Assembly: GCA_949746255.1 (NCBI GenBank)
Contig: CATKAP010000166.1
Span: 1 to 40,759, forward strand
Direction of reading: 5' to 3'
Length of the DNA stretch: 40,759 nt
From: an uncultured bacterium
Lineage (GTDB): Bacteria > Bacillota > Clostridia > Christensenellales > Borkfalkiaceae
The position numbers and the translations under genes are program-made. The notes beneath the pieces are model-generated. The model ran no database searches, was not told the origin of the DNA, and saw only the letters and a list, made by a program, of their open reading frames with translations. Within the stretch, counting starts at the first letter, position 1, and every line of letters begins with the position of its first letter. Below, in pieces: positions 35,609 to 40,759 of this stretch.

Positions 35609-36397
35609 ATGAACAAAAAAACAAAGTCGGTTTTACAGGGCGTTTTGATAGCTGTTTTAATAGTCGTATTAGTGCTATCATTTCAGGCGTTGATGTTATT
35701 TGTTGGATTTAGGGCTTGCCAAAAGGCATTAAGTCCATATGAAGAATATTTCGACGGTTATTTTAAGTATATAATTGTAGGAGAAGATGCGGGTAAACCG
35801 AAAAAAAATGACAAGAAATACGTTGCTATAATAGATTTTACTGCTTGGGGTGCAGAACAGGAAATAATAGATGTGCCGAGGGAAATAAACGGTAAACCTG
35901 TGCGGTATATTGGCTATCACCGCCAAAATAGTTTGATGGGCGGAAATTATCAATTATATAATAAAAAATTGAAAAAATTATATATTCATGAAAATATACA
36001 AGATGTTTATAGTCAGGCTCTTTCTGCTATGATGCCGGGGCTTGAAATAATGGTATGTGCGGCAAAAAATCCCAATTTGATTTTTAGCGAAGGAAGCACA
36101 TCGGGTGCAATAAGATATGTGTATAAATCTGTAAACGAGTCAGACAATGTAGGTTTTGTTGCCAATATAGAATTTTTGAATAACTATTCTACGGAAATAA
36201 ATGATGGATATTATAGCTTGGATAATATACAGGAAGGAGAAACTATCCCACAACCAGCCAATCCGGAAAGAGAAGGGTACGAGTTCACGGGGTGGTACAC
36301 CGAAACCGCCTGTGAAAACTTATGGGATTTTGCCGAATCGCCGGAAATACGGGAAGGCGACGAATTCAAATTATACGCCGGTTGGCGTAAAAAATAA
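35609..36397 (+). CDS. Paralogue 4: membrane-anchored protein, BspA-like LRR segment + InlB/Flg_new repeat
   Basis: N-terminus like paralogue 2 (MNKKTKSVLQGVLIAVLIVVL); same architecture; RBS aaggaggg. Confidence 0.85.
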   Translation: MNKKTKSVLQGVLIAVLIVVLVLSFQALMLFVGFRACQKALSPYEEYFDGYFKYIIVGEDAGKPKKNDKKYVAIIDFTAWGAEQEIIDVPREINGKPVRYIGYHRQNSLMGGNYQLYNKKLKKLYIHENIQDVYSQALSAMMPGLEIMVCAAKNPNLIFSEGSTSGAIRYVYKSVNESDNVGFVANIEFLNNYSTEINDGYYSLDNIQEGETIPQPANPEREGYEFTGWYTETACENLWDFAESPEIREGDEFKLYAGWRKK

Positions 36398-36423
36398 AAA
36401 TAATAAAATACGGAGGAAAAATT

Positions 36424-39400
36424 ATGAAGGCAAAATTTTACACAAACAAGGTACGAATCGGATTATTGGCAGTTTGCATTGCGGTGTTTTTAGCTGCGCT
36501 GTTATGTATCCCTGCTTTTACGGCGTACGGGTCGTATACGGGAAAGGGCGAAGGAAAGACGAGAGAGCAAATACATACGGCAACTTTGGCTGCTTCCGTA
36601 AGCGGCGATAGCCCCGCGATTACGATTTTTACGCATGGCTTGGGCGGTTCTGCCGGTGATTGGAGTAACGATAACGTTTATGTTGGAGCGCGCGCTCCTA
36701 AACCATTTGTAAAAGACCCCGAATCTATAATAGAAAAAATGCGCGCTACTTCTGATGGAATACAACTTTTTAGGGCTGATATTATAGATGAAGTAAGTTT
36801 TGATTTATATCCGGATTACGTAAAAGACTATAATAGCGAGACAGATGAGTATGATTATAGAATTTCCCAAATAGACGATTTTTCCGTACATACCGTAATA
36901 GTTCTCGATTTTGATACTACTTGGACGAGTCTGGAGAATCTCTATAACAGATTACATAACGTTATAGACAGAATTTCTTATAATTATTTTTCGGTAACGG
37001 GACGTTTGCCGCGCCTCAATTTGGTAGGACATTCTATGGGCGGTTTGGTTAATATGCAATACGCAATAGAACACCCTAAAAACGTGACTACTCTCGTAAG
37101 CTTGGGTACGCCTTATAACGGAAGCAGTTACGATAATTTACTTGTAGAACAATTTGGAATAAAATCTTTTGTCGAACAGCCGTGTATTTCGGGTACTTGT
37201 AAACATAACTATTATTTTTGCAATTTAAATTCCAGAAGAAACGCATGGAATGACGTATACGCAGAAAACAGACACATAAACTTTTTTGTTTTGAGCGGAA
37301 AAACATCGTCAAGCTTTGTCAATAATTTGGTTATGTCGAACTATCTTAAAGATTATTTCGGGGTGGAAGCAGCAAAAACAGCTAAAATATTATTTCTTTC
37401 TATACCGCAATTAAATTTTTACGGAGGATTGTTACCTGGCGATATTTGCGTGGATGTCAATTCGCAAAAAGCGACGGGATATAAAGGAGCAGTAAATTAT
37501 AATAAAATATTTACGTCTTCAAACTGTAATTTTGACAAAAGAGTCCGTGACGAATTACCTATTCCGCATAATCTGGAAACGTACGACGAGGATATGCATA
37601 ACTGCATACTAAGTGTTATAGATTACGGTAGGTATAATCCGTCCGATAAATACGAAACTCAACACGGCATTAAAACACGAATAATATCTAAAAGCGTAAA
37701 CAAATGGCTTATTTTATTGACAAATGAAACAGGCAGCGCTCGTAGTTTTGAATATAATCAAAGAATGTGTTCCGAAGCAGACGCGCATAATTGGACGGGA
37801 TTGGGACATATTGCAAGCACGGACGTTCTTGCGAACGGGGCTTCGACAATTATAGAAATAGAAGAGTTCGGAACGGCTACCGATATAACCATTTCATACG
37901 ACAGCGGAGATACCAGATACATATTTTATGCCCATGACTTAAAAGCGGCTTCGCGCACGATGACGAGCGTAGGCAACATTAAAAATTATTACAGCCAAAC
38001 GCAAAACAATATAAAAGTGGGTATATTATCCAAGTATTTCGGTACGTGGATGGTTAAGCTTACAAACAATACGGGAAAAGCGCAAAGCTTTTATTACAAT
38101 ACAAGAATGTGTTACCATGACGACGCCAAAAACTGGACGGGACTTTCCGACGTAGCAATTACAGAAACGCTTGAAAACGGAGAATCAACCGTTTTGCAAA
38201 TAACGGAATACGGAACGGCTACGGATATAGTAATAACGTATACCAATAACGGTACCCGCTATATATTTTACGCAGATAACCTTAATACGTCGGGAACTAT
38301 GGCAAGCTATGGAAACACACGACCGTTTTATACTTATACGCGGAACAGAACGGACGTAAGCATAATAGGCAAATGCGGAGGTAAGTGGCTAATTCAGCTT
38401 ACAAACAATACGGGCAGCGCGCGAAACTTCGAATATAATCAAAAAATGTGTTATGACGGAGACGCTAAAAACTGGACGGGACTTTCGAACGTTGTATCCA
38501 CGTTAAGTATTGCAAACGGCGCTTCGTACATAATAGAAATAGAGGAATATCTTGCGGCAAACAGCATAGCTATATCGTACGTAAACGGAAATATCAGAAA
38601 TATATTTTATGCATATAATTTAAACGTTTCCGGTACGATGTCGCCCTTTGGCAGTACCGCAACTGTTAATAAGTATGAGAAATACAATATGACGGTGGGT
38701 ATTGTAGGTAAAAACGGCGGCACGTGGAAAATAAAACTTACGAACAATACGGGCAGTGCGCGAAGCTTTTATTATAACAAGAAAATGTGTAACTTCGGCG
38801 ACGCGCAGAACTGGACGGGGCTTTCGGATATCGCCCAAACGGAGGTTATAGCAAACGGCGCGTCGGTTGAGTTGGAAATAACCGAAAACGGAACAGCTAC
38901 GAGCATAGCTATATCGTATATAAACGGCGAAACGCGTTATATTTTCTATGCGGATACTCTTAACGTTGCGGGAACGCTTAAAGACTACGGAAACACGAAG
39001 AAATATAACAATTACGAGAAAAAAGGCATACAGGTCAGTATTGTGGGCAAAAACGGCGGCACTTGGTTGATAGAGTTGACAAACAAAACGGGTAGTGATC
39101 GTACGTTCCAATATAACGGCAGAATGTGCTTTGACGGCGACGCCAAAAATTGGACGGGACTTGCACACGTACGGGATATTACTCTTAAAAACGGTATGAC
39201 TACGTCGGATCCCATATCGATAACCGAATACGGAACGGCTAACAGTATAGCTATAAGCTATATGGATGGCAGTATCAGAAAAATATTCTATGCGTATGAC
39301 CTGAATGTAGCAGGCACTATGTCGGCGTTTGAAAATGAGTTCGATATAAACAATCCTCCTCCGAGCGAATGTATAGCGGAGGGAACGCTGATAACCCTTG

Positions 39401-40062
39401 CCGACGGAAGGCAAGTTCCCGTTGAAACGTTGACCGGCGCCGAAATGTTGCTTGTATGGAATATGAGAACAGGAACTTTTGACAGCGCGCCTATATTGTT
39501 TATTGATAACGACCCGTTGAAGACTTACGATATAATTAATTTGCATTTTTCCGACGAAACGAGCGTTAAGGTAATTTATGAACACGGTTTCTGGGATTTT
39601 GATTTGAACAGCTATGTGTATTTGGACAAGAATGCTGAGCAATATATAGGTCATTGGTTCAATAAACAGACGACGGACTGTAACGGCAATTTTGTTTGGG
39701 AAAAAGTTCAGTTAACCGAAGTAACATTTACTCAGGAATATACTACGGCTTGGAGTCCGGTAACGTACAGTCATCTCTGTTACTATGTTAACGGAATGCT
39801 TTCTATGCCCGGCGGGATAAGCGGACTGTTTAATATCTTTGATGTAGATGCCGAAACAATGCAATACAACGAGGAAGCGATGTTTGCGGATATAGCCGAA
39901 TACGGTTTGTTTACGTATGAAGATTTTGAGGGATTGATTTCAGAAGAAGTGTTCGATGCCGTAAACGCACAGTATTTTAAAGTAGCCATAGGTAAAGGCA
40001 TGTTGGATTGGGATACGATTATTTCTTTGATTTCTAAATATTCGGAATTATTGCCGCAATAA
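36424..40062 (+). CDS. Secreted alpha/beta-hydrolase (lipase/esterase-like) with five tandem repeats and a C-terminal Hint domain
   Basis: Signal peptide VRIGLLAVCIAVFLAALLCIPAFTAYG. ITIFTHGLGGSAGDW and nucleophile elbow LVGHSMGGLVN. Five repeats with NWTGL. C-term CIAEGTLITLADGRQVPVETLTGAEMLLVWNMRTG...YEHGFWDF...HLCYYVNGMLS. Confidence 0.9.
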   Translation: MKAKFYTNKVRIGLLAVCIAVFLAALLCIPAFTAYGSYTGKGEGKTREQIHTATLAASVSGDSPAITIFTHGLGGSAGDWSNDNVYVGARAPKPFVKDPESIIEKMRATSDGIQLFRADIIDEVSFDLYPDYVKDYNSETDEYDYRISQIDDFSVHTVIVLDFDTTWTSLENLYNRLHNVIDRISYNYFSVTGRLPRLNLVGHSMGGLVNMQYAIEHPKNVTTLVSLGTPYNGSSYDNLLVEQFGIKSFVEQPCISGTCKHNYYFCNLNSRRNAWNDVYAENRHINFFVLSGKTSSSFVNNLVMSNYLKDYFGVEAAKTAKILFLSIPQLNFYGGLLPGDICVDVNSQKATGYKGAVNYNKIFTSSNCNFDKRVRDELPIPHNLETYDEDMHNCILSVIDYGRYNPSDKYETQHGIKTRIISKSVNKWLILLTNETGSARSFEYNQRMCSEADAHNWTGLGHIASTDVLANGASTIIEIEEFGTATDITISYDSGDTRYIFYAHDLKAASRTMTSVGNIKNYYSQTQNNIKVGILSKYFGTWMVKLTNNTGKAQSFYYNTRMCYHDDAKNWTGLSDVAITETLENGESTVLQITEYGTATDIVITYTNNGTRYIFYADNLNTSGTMASYGNTRPFYTYTRNRTDVSIIGKCGGKWLIQLTNNTGSARNFEYNQKMCYDGDAKNWTGLSNVVSTLSIANGASYIIEIEEYLAANSIAISYVNGNIRNIFYAYNLNVSGTMSPFGSTATVNKYEKYNMTVGIVGKNGGTWKIKLTNNTGSARSFYYNKKMCNFGDAQNWTGLSDIAQTEVIANGASVELEITENGTATSIAISYINGETRYIFYADTLNVAGTLKDYGNTKKYNNYEKKGIQVSIVGKNGGTWLIELTNKTGSDRTFQYNGRMCFDGDAKNWTGLAHVRDITLKNGMTTSDPISITEYGTANSIAISYMDGSIRKIFYAYDLNVAGTMSAFENEFDINNPPPSECIAEGTLITLADGRQVPVETLTGAEMLLVWNMRTGTFDSAPILFIDNDPLKTYDIINLHFSDETSVKVIYEHGFWDFDLNSYVYLDKNAEQYIGHWFNKQTTDCNGNFVWEKVQLTEVTFTQEYTTAWSPVTYSHLCYYVNGMLSMPGGISGLFNIFDVDAETMQYNEEAMFADIAEYGLFTYEDFEGLISEEVFDAVNAQYFKVAIGKGMLDWDTIISLISKYSELLPQ
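37671..39340 (+). repeat. Five tandem about 112-aa (about 337-bp) protein repeats
   Basis: Each unit has W.i.LTN.TG.aR.F.YN.rMC...DA.NWTGL...ng.s..i.ITE.gTA..I.ISY..g..R.IFYA..L...GTM. Approximate starts: 37671, 38011, 38347, 38688, 39027. Confidence 0.9.
39370..39830 (+). other. Hint (Hedgehog/intein-type) domain within the hydrolase CDS
   Basis: Block A begins at Cys codon 39370-39372 (CIAEGTLITLADG). B-block-like VKVIYEHGFWDF; C-terminal HLCYYVNGMLSMPGG without a terminal Asn-nucleophile junction. Confidence 0.8.
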
Positions 40063-40111
40063 ATTATAAGGTTTTAGAGATTAAGATTTTTGCGGTTTAA
40101 TGCAACAACAA

Positions 40112-40149
40112 AAGCCGGGAGGGCGTATGTCCTCCCGGCTTAAATTTTA
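40112..40149 (+). terminator. Rho-independent terminator
   Basis: aagccgggagg-gcgtatgt-cctcccggctt followed by aaatttta. Confidence 0.75.
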
Positions 40150-40444
40150 TTTGCAATGATTATAAAAATAGAAAAAGTATTCTGTTGATAATAAGAAAGT
40201 AAGTACAAATAACGAAAAATTTCTTCAAATATTTTTTAACTTGTGGAAAATGAAAAAAGCCGATAAAAATAAGGTAAATCTTGCTTTTTAAATTAATATG
40301 ATGCGTTTATCTTTTGTGTCGCTGGACTTGAAAACTTATAACGGAGTCAGAGGCTTAAAAACAAATTTTTCAACCACAATATATAGTGGTTAGCAAGCAA
40401 ATAATACCACAATATCTGCTAATTTCGATGATTTTCAATTTTTA

Positions 40445-40655
40445 ACTCCCATATTACTCCCAAATGATTTTACGTCGTTTGGGGGTATTTTTTTACCTTG
40501 ATTTTGAAAATTTTATCGCACGATTTTTGAATGACGGACTAAAATGTGTGTTAGTCTTTCATTCAACAGCGATTTGGGAGTAGCTCCCAATTTCCACAAC
40601 GCCTTATTACTGATTTTTGGGAGTATAACTCCCAAATTTGCCGTTACTCCCAAAA
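40445..40655. repeat. Cluster of ACTCCCAAA motifs in both orientations
   Basis: ACTCCC at 40445; inverted pairs at 40456-40486, 40574-40590 and 40616-40636; another ACTCCCAAAA at 40646. Confidence 0.7.
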
Positions 40656-40759
40656 AATGTGAAACATTTAGGAAACAAAATAGGGACAAAAATCTCAATT
40701 TTGTTTCACAATTGGATGGGGGAAACTTCAAAGCATGTTATTATTTTTTTCGGAAAGAA

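Noticed and set aside
37671-39340. CRISPR-like periodicity
   Set aside because: The about 337-bp period is a diverged protein-coding repeat, not short identical repeats with spacers.
38620-39654. 344-aa antisense ORF opposite the hydrolase repeats
   Set aside because: Its length reflects the repeat-rich sense frame; no domain recognisable and no RBS.
36424-40062. Type VII (LXG/WXG) or classical polymorphic-toxin architecture
   Set aside because: A Sec signal peptide is present and no toxin domain follows the Hint; only the weaker toxin/immunity-like hypothesis is kept.
40513-40731. 72-aa minus-strand ORF
   Set aside because: Overlaps the inverted-repeat cluster, no RBS or recognisable domain; too weak to report as CDS.
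1-40759. tRNA/rRNA genes and insertion sequences
   Set aside because: No cloverleaf, rRNA-like segment or transposase ORF recognised on reading either strand.

Overview
The window looks like Bacillota/Clostridia-type gut-bacterial DNA; this is inferred from gene content and style only. All confident genes are on the + strand. From left to right: (1) the 3' part of a secreted or propeller-like hypothetical protein. (2) A signalling operon: hybrid histidine kinase with two REC domains, a REC-HD-GYP-GGDEF protein with an intact RxxD I-site, and an Hpt protein. It is followed by a small coiled-coil ORF, a giant (about 4570 aa) MBG/YDG-type Ig-like surface protein with a C-terminal TM anchor, and a membrane protein with an acidic linker and an internally duplicated domain. 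(3) A LytTR response regulator / GHKL kinase pair, then a near-perfect 15-bp direct repeat with 21-bp period just upstream of a sigma-A-like promoter. Behind that promoter lie a Cys-rich, carbohydrate-binding-like lipoprotein, a domain-permuted membrane-anchored GH3 protein, and an endonuclease/exonuclease/phosphatase lipoprotein. (4) A decayed GH3 remnant with a G10 tract, then rhodanese and rubredoxin genes (rubredoxin is absent from the ORF track). (5) An AT-rich locus with a candidate small transcript, a small coupled ORF, four tandem mosaic paralogues (TM + BspA-like LRR + InlB/Flg_new repeat), and a 1212-aa secreted alpha/beta-hydrolase with five about 112-aa repeats and a C-terminal Hint domain. 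The most promising candidate for an undescribed system is locus (5), 33098-40062. The putative LytTR operator/regulon and the phosphorelay/c-di-GMP/giant-MBG operon come next. No tRNA, rRNA or CRISPR array was recognised. No database search was run; domain names are from motif recognition.
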